Shown piece after piece: positions 23,836 to 33,285 of a stretch of DNA of 64,000 nucleotides. Each line of letters begins with the position of its first letter. The first letter of the stretch is position 1. This DNA is from Marasmitruncus massiliensis (GTDB lineage Bacteria; Bacillota; Clostridia; Oscillospirales; Ruminococcaceae). The DNA is taken from assembly GCF_900186535.1 (NCBI RefSeq), contig NZ_FYDE01000003.1, positions 434,001 to 498,000 on the forward strand, read 5' to 3'. A program made the translations under genes and the position numbers. The notes beneath the pieces were generated by a model. That model had not been told where the DNA came from, searched no databases, and saw nothing but the letters and a program-made list of their open reading frames with translations.

Positions 23836-25716
23836 ATGGAAAAACTGCTTACACCAATTACGCTTGGAAATGTGACGGTTAAGAATCGAGTGGTTCTCCC
23901 ATCAATGTGTGTCCATTTTTGTGACAGTGAAGGGTATATCAACGACTGCATGCTGGAATATATCCGATGCAGGGCCGCCGGAGGAATCGGGCTGATTATT
24001 GTGGGCGGAAGCCCGCATGGGAAATGCGGTGCAGGCCGCCCCGCGCTGTCGGATGATAAATTTATTCCGGGCTGGAAAAAACTTGCGGACACGGTGCATC
24101 AATATGGAGCGACATTGTTCTGCCAGCTTCATCCTGCGAAATTTCAGGCGGGGCGCGGACACGCCATTGAAAGCCCTTCGGACTATTCGGAAGAGGATAT
24201 TGCGGAGTTGGTGGAAAGCTATGCCAGAGGTGCCTTGCGCTGTAAACAGGCGGGGGTTGACGGCGTGGATATTCACGGCGCTCATGCGCATGAGATTGCG
24301 CTGTTTCTGTCCCCGCTTTACAACAAACGTACTGACCGATATGGCAAAGATTATGCGGGCAGGGCGCTTTTCCCAATCCAGATTGTTCAGGCGATCAAGA
24401 AGGTTTGCGGCAAGGACTTCCCGGTCAGTTTCTGCATCAGCGGAAGCGAGATGGTTGAGGGCGGAAGGGAAATTGAAGAAACAGTCAAAATCGCAGTTCT
24501 GCTTGAAAAGGCTGGCGCCGACGTAATCCATGTGTCGGCCGGCATGCCCGAATCGGGAGGTTACATTTCCGCGCCGATGGATGTGGAAGACTGTTTCAAT
24601 GTGGAAAACGCGGCAAAAGTAAGAGCGGCCGTTTCGATTCCAGTCATGGCGGTAAACCGGATAGTCGACATCGCCGAGGCGGCTGAGATTGTCGACAGCG
24701 GCAAGGCGGATATGGTTGCGATGGGAAGGGCGCATCTTGCGGATCCGGATCTCGTTAACAAATATTTTGGGATTAACCCCCTGCCGGTACGCAGATGCGT
24801 TGGCTGCAATCAGGGCTGCCGCGATTCCAAGGTCCGTAAAAAGATCATCTGCATGCAGAACCCGCTGCTGGGAAGAGAGCATGAACTGAAGATGGTGCCC
24901 GCAACCGAGGAGAATAAAAAAGCCAAAATCATCATTGCGGGCGCAGGCCCAGCGGGACTGGAGATGGCGTGCGATCTGGCGACCCGGGGATTTATGCCTC
25001 TTGTTTACGAGAAGTCCGATAAAGCGGGCGGGCTTATTAATCTGGCATCGATACCGCCCCACAAGCAGAACATGAACAGCATCACAAAATACCGCGTGGA
25101 ATATTTAAAGATGCTGGGAATTCCCATCCACTACGGTAAGGAAGTCACCATGGAGCTTCTGGAAGTGGAAAAACCGGATGTGCTGGTGGTTGCGACAGGC
25201 AGCGAACCGGTCATTCCGCCTGTTCCGGGTATCGGCGGTCAAAACGTTTTTAATTGTGATCAGGTGATGTCCGGAATAGAAATCCCGGGCAAAAGAATTG
25301 CCGTGATGGGCGGTGGACTGATCGGCTGTGAGACGGCGGATTACTTGGCCGCGCAGGGAAAAGAGGTTGTGGTAATCGACATGATCTCAAAAATTGCGGC
25401 CAACCTCAACTCAAGCCGGCGTAATTTCATGCTCAAACGGATGAGCCAGATGCCGATAGATTATAAACTCGAAAGCAAGGTAGAGGAAATCCGTCTTCCG
25501 GAGGTTGTGATCTCAAATGCGGAAGGGGTGCAGACGCTTACGGGATTTGACGCGCTTGTGGTTGCGGTGGGCAGAAAACCTGTCAATGACCTGCAGGCCG
25601 CGGCGGACAGACTGCCCAACACACAGGTGGTTGTTCTCGGCGATGCAAAAGAAGTCGGCCTTGCACTGAACGCGATCTATCATGCGGCGGAAGCTGCCGC
25701 GGGTGTGCTGGCATAA
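23836..25716 (+). CDS. enoate-reductase-like flavin/Fe-S oxidoreductase (OYE family)
   Basis: This 626-residue protein has the layout of 2,4-dienoyl-CoA and 2-enoate reductases. Residues 1-340 form an FMN TIM barrel (TPITLGNVTVKNRVVLP, GVDGVDIHGAHAHEIALFLSP, KADMVAMGRAHLADPD). The [4Fe-4S] ligands are in RRCVGCNQGC and a Cys at IICMQNP. A GxGxxG FAD domain (IIIAGAGPAGLEMA, ~375) and an NAD(P) domain (RIAVMGGGLIGCETA) follow. Such enzymes reduce an activated C=C bond. Between a carboxylate importer and a hydro-lyase, an unsaturated di- or tricarboxylate such as aconitate is a candidate substrate (inference). The bile-acid enzymes BaiCD/BaiH share this fold. Confidence 0.85.
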   Translation: MEKLLTPITLGNVTVKNRVVLPSMCVHFCDSEGYINDCMLEYIRCRAAGGIGLIIVGGSPHGKCGAGRPALSDDKFIPGWKKLADTVHQYGATLFCQLHPAKFQAGRGHAIESPSDYSEEDIAELVESYARGALRCKQAGVDGVDIHGAHAHEIALFLSPLYNKRTDRYGKDYAGRALFPIQIVQAIKKVCGKDFPVSFCISGSEMVEGGREIEETVKIAVLLEKAGADVIHVSAGMPESGGYISAPMDVEDCFNVENAAKVRAAVSIPVMAVNRIVDIAEAAEIVDSGKADMVAMGRAHLADPDLVNKYFGINPLPVRRCVGCNQGCRDSKVRKKIICMQNPLLGREHELKMVPATEENKKAKIIIAGAGPAGLEMACDLATRGFMPLVYEKSDKAGGLINLASIPPHKQNMNSITKYRVEYLKMLGIPIHYGKEVTMELLEVEKPDVLVVATGSEPVIPPVPGIGGQNVFNCDQVMSGIEIPGKRIAVMGGGLIGCETADYLAAQGKEVVVIDMISKIAANLNSSRRNFMLKRMSQMPIDYKLESKVEEIRLPEVVISNAEGVQTLTGFDALVVAVGRKPVNDLQAAADRLPNTQVVVLGDAKEVGLALNAIYHAAEAAAGVLA

Positions 25717-25829
25717 TCCCCTATGGCCTGATTCTGTGCAGCCTGCCCTTTGTCGGGCTGCACAGGGTCTGTTGTTTTTCAGCAGAAAACTCAAGTCTTA
25801 CCGGATGGAACCGGTGGAAGGAGAGCGGT

Positions 25830-27077
25830 ATGGGCACGATTGTGGAAAAGATATTCAGCGCCAAGCTCGGGCGGGAAGTGGCCGCCGGAGAAATGGTGAT
25901 GGTTGATGTGGATGCCAGCATGATCCAGGACATGAACGGGCCGTCTGTGGTGACAAGATTCGAGGGGTTTGCCGACGTGGTAAAATCACCGGACAAACAC
26001 TTGATGGCCCTGGACCATTTTTCTCCCTGCCCGACCGGGGCGGCGGCAAATAATCATATACGGATGCGGGAGTTTGCCCGCAGGCACGAAATCTGTGATG
26101 TCATTGAGGAAGGCCAGGGTATCTGCCACCAGCGCATGATTGAATCCGGAAAGGTGAAGCCGGGATGCATTGTGGTAGGAACCGACTCCCACTGCTGCCA
26201 CTATGGCGTACTCAATGCATTCGGTGTTGGCATAGACGCGGTGGATGAGGCGGTGGTTCTGGCCTGCGACCGCTGCTGGTTTAAGGTTCCGGAAACCATT
26301 CTGGTGAAGTTTACCGGTAAACCCGGCCGTCATGTGACCTCGAAAGATCTGGCATTGGTTATGATCCGGGAGTTGACCCAGTCCGGCGCCATTTACCAAT
26401 GCCTGGAGTTCTGCGGCGATACGCTTGGGCGCTTGTCCATGGATGGACGCTCTGTTATCTGCAACATGGCGATTGAGGCGGGTGCAAAGGGCGCAGTCAT
26501 GCCGTTTGATGATACTTTACGCGGATGGCTGGAGGCGCGTGGAATTACCGGTTATACACCGGTGTCCCCGGATTCCAATGCTAACTATGTGCGTACGCTG
26601 GAGATAGACGTCTCCGCTGTTGAGCCGGTTGTGGCGGTTCCGCCGGAAATCGACCACATTGTGCCCGTCCGGCAGGTTTGCGGGCAGGTGGTAAATGAAG
26701 TGTTCATCGGCGGATGTACCAACGGAAGGATGGAGGATTTTGAGCAGGCGGCGGCAGTGCTCAAGGGCAAAAAGATCACCCCCAACGTCCGTCTGGTCGT
26801 TGCTCCCGCATCCAGAGAGATTGCCCTGAGAATGGAGCAAACCGGAATCTATAAAATCCTTCTGGAAGCGGGGGCGAATATCCTTCCGCCCGGCTGTGGC
26901 CCCTGTACCGGACTGCATGGCGGGATAATCGGGGATAACGAGGTTGTTCTTTCCACAACCAACCGGAATGTTTCGGGCCGGATGGGCAGCCGCGAGGGCA
27001 GAATATTTATCTGCTCGCCGGTTGTGGCGGCCTATTCCGCCTTGGCGGGAGAGATTACGGTGGGAGGTGTTCGCTGA
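25830..27077 (+). CDS. aconitase/isopropylmalate-isomerase-type hydro-lyase, large subunit
   Basis: This 415-residue protein is of the short LeuC/DmdA/homoaconitase type. It has GTDSHCCHYGVLNAFGVGID, the cluster ligands in FIGGCTNGRMEDF and LPPGCGPCTGLHGG, and a late STTNRNVSGRMGSREG. The heterodimer binds a [4Fe-4S] cluster and adds or removes water from a hydroxy-di/tricarboxylate. Context (TctCBA, an enoate-reductase-like enzyme, no leuA or leuB) argues against leucine synthesis and for a catabolic acid such as citrate/isocitrate, citramalate or dimethylmalate. Its stop overlaps the small-subunit start by one base. Confidence 0.85.
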   Translation: MGTIVEKIFSAKLGREVAAGEMVMVDVDASMIQDMNGPSVVTRFEGFADVVKSPDKHLMALDHFSPCPTGAAANNHIRMREFARRHEICDVIEEGQGICHQRMIESGKVKPGCIVVGTDSHCCHYGVLNAFGVGIDAVDEAVVLACDRCWFKVPETILVKFTGKPGRHVTSKDLALVMIRELTQSGAIYQCLEFCGDTLGRLSMDGRSVICNMAIEAGAKGAVMPFDDTLRGWLEARGITGYTPVSPDSNANYVRTLEIDVSAVEPVVAVPPEIDHIVPVRQVCGQVVNEVFIGGCTNGRMEDFEQAAAVLKGKKITPNVRLVVAPASREIALRMEQTGIYKILLEAGANILPPGCGPCTGLHGGIIGDNEVVLSTTNRNVSGRMGSREGRIFICSPVVAAYSALAGEITVGGVR

Positions 27078-27562
27078 TGCTGGAAGGAAGAGCAAGAATC
27101 CTGGGGGACAATATCAGCGGGGACCATATCATCAGTAAAGAATACATTCGTCTGGGCCTTCCCATTCCGCAGATGGTCCCGTATCTTTTCAAAGTTTGCC
27201 GGCCTGATCTGGGGGAAACGCTGACCCCCGGGGATATGATCGTGGCGGGGGAAAACTTCGGCTGCGGTTCCTCCCGCGAATATGTTATGTTGCTGCTCAG
27301 GGAAGCCGGCATCAGGTGTATCGTAGCCCGCTCATTTGCGAGAGGCTTTTACCGTTCCTGCATCAATCAGGGGCTGCTTCCAATTGCGTGCACAATTCAG
27401 GCGCAGGAAAATGACCTTTTGTCGATTGATCTGGATGCGGGAACTATCGCCGTGAATGGAAAAAACAGCGGATGCTTTGATAAATTTCCGCCGCTTATTC
27501 TGCAAATCATGGCGGACGGAGGTTTAATCAATTATTATTTAAAACGGGAAAAGCTGGGGTAA
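27077..27562 (+). CDS. hydro-lyase small subunit (LeuD/DmdB type)
   Basis: This 161-residue swivelling domain shows GDNISGDHIISKEYIR, the phosphate-binding-loop-like GENFGCGSSREYVMLLL, and ARSFARGFYRSCINQGLLPI. It completes the active site of the large subunit and sets substrate choice. The loop residues around ISKEYI differ between LeuD and DmdB families but do not let me name the substrate. It overlaps the large-subunit gene (ATGA), so the two are translationally coupled. Confidence 0.85.
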   Translation: MLEGRARILGDNISGDHIISKEYIRLGLPIPQMVPYLFKVCRPDLGETLTPGDMIVAGENFGCGSSREYVMLLLREAGIRCIVARSFARGFYRSCINQGLLPIACTIQAQENDLLSIDLDAGTIAVNGKNSGCFDKFPPLILQIMADGGLINYYLKREKLG

Positions 27563-27608
27563 AAAACGAGAATTCATTGCAAAAGAATTCAGACTGAGGA
27601 GGCTTCCC

Positions 27609-28709
27609 GTGGAAAATTTTTTGCTGACATGCGTGGTTGGGCTCTGCTGCGGCCTGCTGTTCTTGAAATTTAAAATTCCGGGCGGGATGATGGTGGGATC
27701 GATTGTGGGCGTCAGTGCGCTCACAATCGTATTCCACGCGTCATATATGCCATATGCGGCCAAGCTGGCAGCCCAGATAACTGCTGGCGCCTTCATCGGG
27801 TGTTCGGTGGGAAAAAGCGATTTCGTGCGTATGAAATCTATCTACAAGCCGGCATTGGTGCTGTTGTCGATGATGCTCTGTGTGAATGTGTGCTTGGGGC
27901 TGATCATCTATTGGATTGGTCCTATGGATCTTTTGACATCGCTCTTATGCGCAGTGCCTGGAGGAACCAGTGAAATGCCGCTGATTGCCGTGGATATGGG
28001 GGCGGACGCGCCAAAAGTGCTGGTGCTGCAATTTTTCCGGATGGCTGCCGGGGTCGGCATTTTCCCGAGCGTCATTGCGTGGAGGGCGCGGCGTTTGGAA
28101 AAACGGCTGGCCCCGGCGGTCATTGACGGGGTGTCCGAACCGGATGCGGCCGGCACCGAAAGCCGTTTGCAGGATCTGCCGCCTGAAAAGGCTCCGCCGA
28201 TCCCATTCAGGTGGAACTTTTTTTTGCTTACAGCACTGATTGCCGCCCTGTCAGGTTTGGGTGGATACGTGCTGAAAATGCCGGCGGGGGCGCTGCTGTG
28301 CGCAATGTTCGGCATCATCGCGGCCAAGCTGTCGGGGATTCCTGTCAGCATGCCAAAACAGGTAAGGCGAGGCGCCCAGGTATTGGCGGGCGCTTATATC
28401 GGTTCCTCAGTTTCCTATCAGGACCTTGCTGAACTCAATCATCTGATCGTACCGGCACTGATTTTAATACTGGGCTATTTTGCAAACAGCTGGTTCACCG
28501 GACGTTTGCTTTCCCGCCGGTTTCATCTGAACATCAAAGAGGGGATGCTCGTTGCGACTCCGGCGGGAGCCAGCGATATGGCATTGATCAGCGCCGACAT
28601 CGGCGTACAGAGCACCGATGTAATTGTGCTCCAGGTCATACGCATGCTGACGGCCGTTTCCGTGTTTCCGCAGATCATGCGCGCAATTGCTATGCTGGCA
28701 GGTGAATGA
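27609..28709 (+). CDS. AbrB-family (PF05145) membrane protein, putative transporter
   Basis: GTG start after GAGGAGGC. The 366 residues form two repeated halves, each with 4-5 membrane helices and the paired motifs AAQITAGAFIGCSVG / RGAQVLAGAYIGSSVS and AVPGGTSEMPLIAVDMG / ATPAGASDMALISADIG. This is the internal duplication typical of the AbrB/ammonia-monooxygenase-like family, unrelated to the DNA-binding AbrB. Members often sit in tricarboxylate gene clusters. Export or exchange of a pathway acid is plausible, not proven. It closes the operon. Confidence 0.8.
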   Translation: MENFLLTCVVGLCCGLLFLKFKIPGGMMVGSIVGVSALTIVFHASYMPYAAKLAAQITAGAFIGCSVGKSDFVRMKSIYKPALVLLSMMLCVNVCLGLIIYWIGPMDLLTSLLCAVPGGTSEMPLIAVDMGADAPKVLVLQFFRMAAGVGIFPSVIAWRARRLEKRLAPAVIDGVSEPDAAGTESRLQDLPPEKAPPIPFRWNFFLLTALIAALSGLGGYVLKMPAGALLCAMFGIIAAKLSGIPVSMPKQVRRGAQVLAGAYIGSSVSYQDLAELNHLIVPALILILGYFANSWFTGRLLSRRFHLNIKEGMLVATPAGASDMALISADIGVQSTDVIVLQVIRMLTAVSVFPQIMRAIAMLAGE

Positions 28710-28804
28710 GTCGGTTCCGGCTACATTTTTTGGAATGCTGCATTGTGTTTTTAATTTTCGTATGTTAAAATATTAATTTTCAATGATTAATGGGGGATGG
28801 TTGT

Positions 28805-30958
28805 TTGCAGCAATCCATATTTAAAGAGGAACAAGAAACGCTGAAGGAAAAAATCGTACAGTATAAGAAATGCATTGAAGATACCCGGCTGCTGAGGGAC
28901 AGCCTGCCCGGGCTGTACCACTCGCAGCCCATGCTTTTAGCCGAACTGTCGGCACAGACAAATAACCATCTTTTTCATCTGGAGCGGGGGGTTGGAAAGC
29001 CCTATTTTGCCCGCATCGATTTTGAAGAAGACGGTTTTGAAAAAACTGCGCAATGCTATATTGGAAAGATCGGTGTCGTGGATGAAAACCAGGAGACCGT
29101 TACGGTCGACTGGCGGGCGCCTGTCGCCACGCTGTATTACGACAGTAATCCGGGAAAGGTTTCCTATCAGGCGCCGGGAGGAACCATTTCAGGGGAACTG
29201 CTGCTAAAGCGGCAGCTTGAAATTGAAAATGGGATTTTGCTTTCAGTTAATGATGTGGAAACGGTTACCAATGATGATCTGCTTAAGCCCTATCTGAGCG
29301 CCGGTTCCGATAACCGCCTCAAGAACATTGTTGCTTCCATTCAGGGTGAGCAAAACCGGATCATACGCGAACAGATCGACCGCAATCTCATCGTGCAGGG
29401 AGCGGCGGGAAGCGGGAAAACGACAGTCGCCCTCCATCGGATCGCCTATCTGGTCTACAATCACCGGGACACCATTAAATCGGGACAATATATGGTGATT
29501 GGACCCAATCGATTTTTTATCAGCTATATTTCATCCATATTGCCCGATCTCGATGTCGACAGCGTCCCGGAACATACCTTTGAAACTCTGTGCCAGGGGT
29601 ACATTGGGGAAGCATTCAGCTTGACCGATATTTCCGGGCGGCTGACCGAGGTCGTGAATGGAACATACAGGAGCGGCGTCGACCGTTTTAAAACCACCCT
29701 GCGATACAGAGATGCCCTCGCCGCGTTTATGGACAGATTCGATCAGAATGTTGTTCCGGATAAGGACTTTGTTATCAGAGGGTTCCGGATTCTTTCCTGC
29801 GATATGATAAAAGACATCTACGCGAAAGTGGATTTTTCCCTGAATTCTACTGTTCAGGCCCGCGTTTCCCAATGTATCCTGTACCTTTCTTCCTATATAG
29901 ATCATCGCAGGGAAACGATTAAAGAGCGGTTGAACGAGCATTTCAGACTGCTGTTACTGAAAGGCTGCGACGCTTCGGAACTGGACAAGCAGAAAAAAGA
30001 CCGCGCGGCAATCTTAAAAGAGCTGGAAAATGGGTGCAGGCAATCACTGAAAAAGCATTTTTCTATTACCGAGACGAAGATCCTGAAACTTTATGAACTG
30101 TTTCTGCACAGCTGTGAAAAGGATCTTCCGGATGATTTCCCGGAAAAGAACAAACTCAAAACAGATACGCTTGCCGGGCTCCGCAAGAGAAAACTCGATT
30201 TTACAGATCTGCCCGCGCTGATGTATCTGAAACTGCGCATGAAAGGCTCCGACTGTTACGAGTTTTTTCGCCACACGGTGATTGACGAAGCGCAGGACTT
30301 TGGTGAATTCCATTTTTATGTACTGCGTTCGCTGCTCAGTCAGAGCACATTTACAATCGTTGGTGACCTTGCCCAGTCGATTTACAGCTACCGGAGCATA
30401 GAAAGCTGGGAAAGCGTTCGCGAACAGGCCTTTGACAGCAAAGCGGATATGATTGAAATGCGCAAAAGCTATCGAACGACTGTGGAAATTATGACCGCGG
30501 CCAATAAAGTCTCATCCCTGTTGGGCCTTGCGGAGGCGCTCCCGGTAATCCGGCATGGATCTCCTGTCAGGTATACCAGATGTGCCGCATCCCAGCAGCC
30601 GGATCTGATCTGCCGGTTGGTGAGGGAGTACACAAAACAGGGCTTCAAGACGATAGCCGTCATCTGCAAAACGGCACAGCGGTCAACTGACATGAATCTG
30701 GCGCTTCGGCAGCGCGGGATAGAGGCTGAGAATGTCACTTCTGACACCGAGGGATACCAGGGCGGTGTCTGTACTATTACAGGATATCTGTCTAAAGGGC
30801 TGGAATTTGACGCGGTTATCATTTGCGGCGTATCGGAACCGGTATATGCTTCGGCCAGCAAAGTGGATATGCACTTGCTTTATGTTTCGATGACCCGTCC
30901 CTTACACAGTCTGGATATCTTATACGAGGGGGAACTGACAAAAGCGTTACAGGAGTAA
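28805..30958 (+). CDS. HelD-like superfamily I helicase
   Basis: The likely start is TTG at 28805 after GGGGGATGG. ATG at 28790 is the other option. The ~717 residues begin with a coiled coil (EEQETLKEKIVQYKKCIEDT), as in the HelD arm that enters the RNA polymerase secondary channel. A Walker A GAAGSGKTTVALHRIAYLVY (~206), DEAQDFGEFHFYVL (Walker B), TIVGDLAQSIYSYR and the late YVSMTRPLHSL motif follow. HelD proteins clear stalled RNA polymerase. It is separate from the organic-acid operon by a 95-base gap. Confidence 0.85.
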   Translation: MQQSIFKEEQETLKEKIVQYKKCIEDTRLLRDSLPGLYHSQPMLLAELSAQTNNHLFHLERGVGKPYFARIDFEEDGFEKTAQCYIGKIGVVDENQETVTVDWRAPVATLYYDSNPGKVSYQAPGGTISGELLLKRQLEIENGILLSVNDVETVTNDDLLKPYLSAGSDNRLKNIVASIQGEQNRIIREQIDRNLIVQGAAGSGKTTVALHRIAYLVYNHRDTIKSGQYMVIGPNRFFISYISSILPDLDVDSVPEHTFETLCQGYIGEAFSLTDISGRLTEVVNGTYRSGVDRFKTTLRYRDALAAFMDRFDQNVVPDKDFVIRGFRILSCDMIKDIYAKVDFSLNSTVQARVSQCILYLSSYIDHRRETIKERLNEHFRLLLLKGCDASELDKQKKDRAAILKELENGCRQSLKKHFSITETKILKLYELFLHSCEKDLPDDFPEKNKLKTDTLAGLRKRKLDFTDLPALMYLKLRMKGSDCYEFFRHTVIDEAQDFGEFHFYVLRSLLSQSTFTIVGDLAQSIYSYRSIESWESVREQAFDSKADMIEMRKSYRTTVEIMTAANKVSSLLGLAEALPVIRHGSPVRYTRCAASQQPDLICRLVREYTKQGFKTIAVICKTAQRSTDMNLALRQRGIEAENVTSDTEGYQGGVCTITGYLSKGLEFDAVIICGVSEPVYASASKVDMHLLYVSMTRPLHSLDILYEGELTKALQE

Positions 30959-31024
30959 TGGTTTTCGCGCCGGCTTTCACCAAGTCAATCTAATGCCAAC
31001 GAAAATCAGGAGGTGCAGTATAAA

Positions 31025-31486
31025 ATGAAACAGGCGAGAAACAGGCTGATCAGCATCACATTAATCATTGAAATCATGGTTTCTGTTTTGGTTCTAGTCG
31101 GCATTATATATGCTTCGTACTTTTTGATTGTCGAAATCAGAACCTTTCAGACGCAGCTGTTCCATATGAGCCATTTTGAGACATTTCTTGAGCACGCCCT
31201 CACTTTGGTAATTGGCTTGGAGTTCATCCGTATGCTGATGAAACACACACCTTACTCCGCAATCGAAGTCTTGCTATATGCGATGACCCGCCAGCTGGTC
31301 GTTTATCACACGAATGCATTGGAAACGCTGTTAGGCATTTTTGCGGTGGCGTGCGTATTTGCAATACGAAAGTTTTTATATATCCCTATTTTTGAAGAGA
31401 AAGAGCCTGAAGCTGCTGAAGGAAAACAAGCTGTGGGGCTGAATACAATCCGTACATTTCTCCATAAAACGGAGCCGGAATTTTAA
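31025..31486 (+). CDS. PsiE-like membrane protein
   Basis: ATG at 31025 has CAGGAGGTG nine bases upstream. The 153 residues contain four membrane helices, with FLEHALTLVIGLEFIRMLMK and AVACVFAIRKFLYIP as in the phosphate-starvation-inducible PsiE family. The function of the family is unclear. It has no evident partner in the neighbourhood. Confidence 0.75.
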   Translation: MKQARNRLISITLIIEIMVSVLVLVGIIYASYFLIVEIRTFQTQLFHMSHFETFLEHALTLVIGLEFIRMLMKHTPYSAIEVLLYAMTRQLVVYHTNALETLLGIFAVACVFAIRKFLYIPIFEEKEPEAAEGKQAVGLNTIRTFLHKTEPEF

Positions 31487-31547
31487 AATCGAACTGGTTT
31501 ACAGCGAAGACTGCCGTACGGAATAAAATGACGAAAGGGGCTGTTTT

Positions 31548-31937
31548 GTGGTGGCCAATCCAAACAGATCTTATCTTGAGCATGTGGCACTGCGTGTTCA
31601 GGATCTTCAATGGTATGCCCGTTTTTTTGAGGACGCATTTGGTATGATCATCCGCAAAACCCGGGAAAAGGACGGAGTGGTTTCACAGGTGTGGCTGAAC
31701 GGCGGAATACAGCTGATCGCAGCATCTGGGGATGGAAATGAGGACGGCAGAATGAATCATCTGGGCTTTATGGTGGAAAATTTGGAGAACGCCGTAGCGG
31801 CAGTAAAACGGTATGACGCGGTTGAAATGCCAAAAGGGCCGAACTGGTTTCGTCTGCGGGATGGACTGGTGATCGAGCTGATACAGGCTGCCGGCACCTC
31901 TGTGGCAGATATATTAAAGATAGACCCGCGGGCCTGA
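31548..31937 (+). CDS. VOC-superfamily (glyoxalase-like) protein
   Basis: GTG start (two tandem GTGs) after GAAAGGGG. The 129 residues make one vicinal-oxygen-chelate unit: YLEHVALRVQDLQWYARFFE at the start, GGIQLIAASGDG and MNHLGFMVENLENAVAAVKR in the middle, and LRDGLVIELIQAAG at the end. Metal ligands would be His of LEHVAL, His of NHLGF and Glu of VIELIQ. Substrate is unknown. It is the last gene before the decayed spoIVA tail. Confidence 0.8.
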   Translation: MVANPNRSYLEHVALRVQDLQWYARFFEDAFGMIIRKTREKDGVVSQVWLNGGIQLIAASGDGNEDGRMNHLGFMVENLENAVAAVKRYDAVEMPKGPNWFRLRDGLVIELIQAAGTSVADILKIDPRA

Positions 31938-31962
31938 TCGGCCGGATTGAATGATCAATCAT

Positions 31963-32150
31963 CTGGTGAATGAAGGTCTGCACAACAACTGAACCGGATG
32001 CCCGGCGATGCCAGAATGAAACTTCAGGAAACCATTGAACGTATCATCGATGAAGGCTGCACAGAGTTTATCTGCATTATGATCTGGCGGCGCAGATTGG
32101 TCCATTGGCGCAGCAAGGCGCTTCCGCAATTCAGCGGAAGCGCCTTTTAT
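31963..32150 (+). pseudogene. spoIVA: decayed second copy of the spoIVA 3' end and terminator
   Basis: 188 bases align with 17613-17801 at about 94% identity. One base is lost in the codon run for HNKL, which shifts the frame, and the stop TAG has become TGG. The terminator hairpin is unchanged. No spoIVA sequence precedes it. It is the distal border of the island that starts after the first copy. Confidence 0.9.
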
Positions 32151-32203
32151 AGAATTGATTCCTTTTTTGACAATTGCGCGGCGAACAGGACGGTCTGCTC
32201 TTA

Positions 32204-33268
32204 TTACATGTTTTTAATCTTTTTCAGCATCTGATCGGGGTTAGTGCTGTAGGTGAGCATATCACTCTGCCTGATCAAATTTTTCTGATAAAGATCCAAT
32301 AGACTCGAATCCATTGACTGCATGCCTTCACCGGCGGACGAATAGATCACTGTATCGATCTGGTGCACCTTGGATTCCCGTATCATATTGCGGATTGCGC
32401 TGTTGACCAGCATAATTTCAAACGCGGGGACTTCTTTTCCGTCGACTGTCGGGAGAATCTGCTGGGAAACAACCGCCTGCAAAACCATCGAAAGCTGAAT
32501 CCTGATTTGATGCTGCTGATTCGGGGGGAAAGCATCGATAATCCGGTCAATTGTATTGGCGGCACCGATGGTGTGAAGCGTGGAAAAAATCAGATGCCCT
32601 GTTTCTGCCGCCGTCATGGCAACGTTAATTGTTTCGTAATCCCGCATTTCTCCGAGCAGGATGACGTCCGGCGCCTGGCGCAGGGCGGAACGCAACGCTT
32701 TCACATAGCTTTCGGTATCTGTGGAGATTTCACGCTGGCTGACAATGCTTTTATTATGCTTGTGCAGATATTCCAGCGGGTCTTCCAGCGTAATCACATG
32801 CGCGCTTCTGGTTCTGTTGATGCGGTCGATCATGCAGGCCAGCGTGGTGGATTTGCCGCTTCCGGCAGGGCCGGTGACCAGCACAAGCCCCTTTGTGCGG
32901 TCCGCAAGATTCAGGACGGTATCCGGAATTCCGATTTCATGCGGGTCCGGCAGATCAAAGGTTACAACCCGGATGACCGCCGCAAGCGAGCTGCGCTGCC
33001 GGTAGGCGTTTACGCGGAAACGAGAGATTCCCTTGAGGGAGAACGAAAAATCATCGTCGCCCTCCAGTGTCACATGATTGAGGTCCCGGTCACCCGCAAG
33101 CGCGTAGATTTCCCGTACCATCGTTTCTGTCTGCGCGGGCATCAGGTTTTCCTGATGCGTCCGGATAATTGTACCGTTGACTTTATAGGAGACCGGCAAC
33201 CCTGCTATTACAAATATGTCGGACGCGTGATGTTCCACAGCGTCCTTTAATATTTGTATCATATCCAT
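32204..33268 (-). CDS. pilT: PilT-type twitching/retraction ATPase
   Basis: This 354-residue hexameric secretion ATPase has N-terminal ASDIFVIAGLPVSYKVNG, Walker A GPAGSGKST (~130), TLEDPLEYLHKHNKS (Asp box), Walker B DVILLGEMRD and the His box TGHLIFSTLHTIGAA. In type IV pili, PilT-class ATPases retract the fibre. Here it is the only ATPase of the locus, so it may also drive assembly. It is the promoter-distal gene of a minus-strand operon and lies 18 bases after the small protein gene. Confidence 0.9.
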   Translation of the reverse strand: MDMIQILKDAVEHHASDIFVIAGLPVSYKVNGTIIRTHQENLMPAQTETMVREIYALAGDRDLNHVTLEGDDDFSFSLKGISRFRVNAYRQRSSLAAVIRVVTFDLPDPHEIGIPDTVLNLADRTKGLVLVTGPAGSGKSTTLACMIDRINRTRSAHVITLEDPLEYLHKHNKSIVSQREISTDTESYVKALRSALRQAPDVILLGEMRDYETINVAMTAAETGHLIFSTLHTIGAANTIDRIIDAFPPNQQHQIRIQLSMVLQAVVSQQILPTVDGKEVPAFEIMLVNSAIRNMIRESKVHQIDTVIYSSAGEGMQSMDSSLLDLYQKNLIRQSDMLTYSTNPDQMLKKIKNM

Positions 33269-33285
33269 TGAAATCTTCCTATCTG

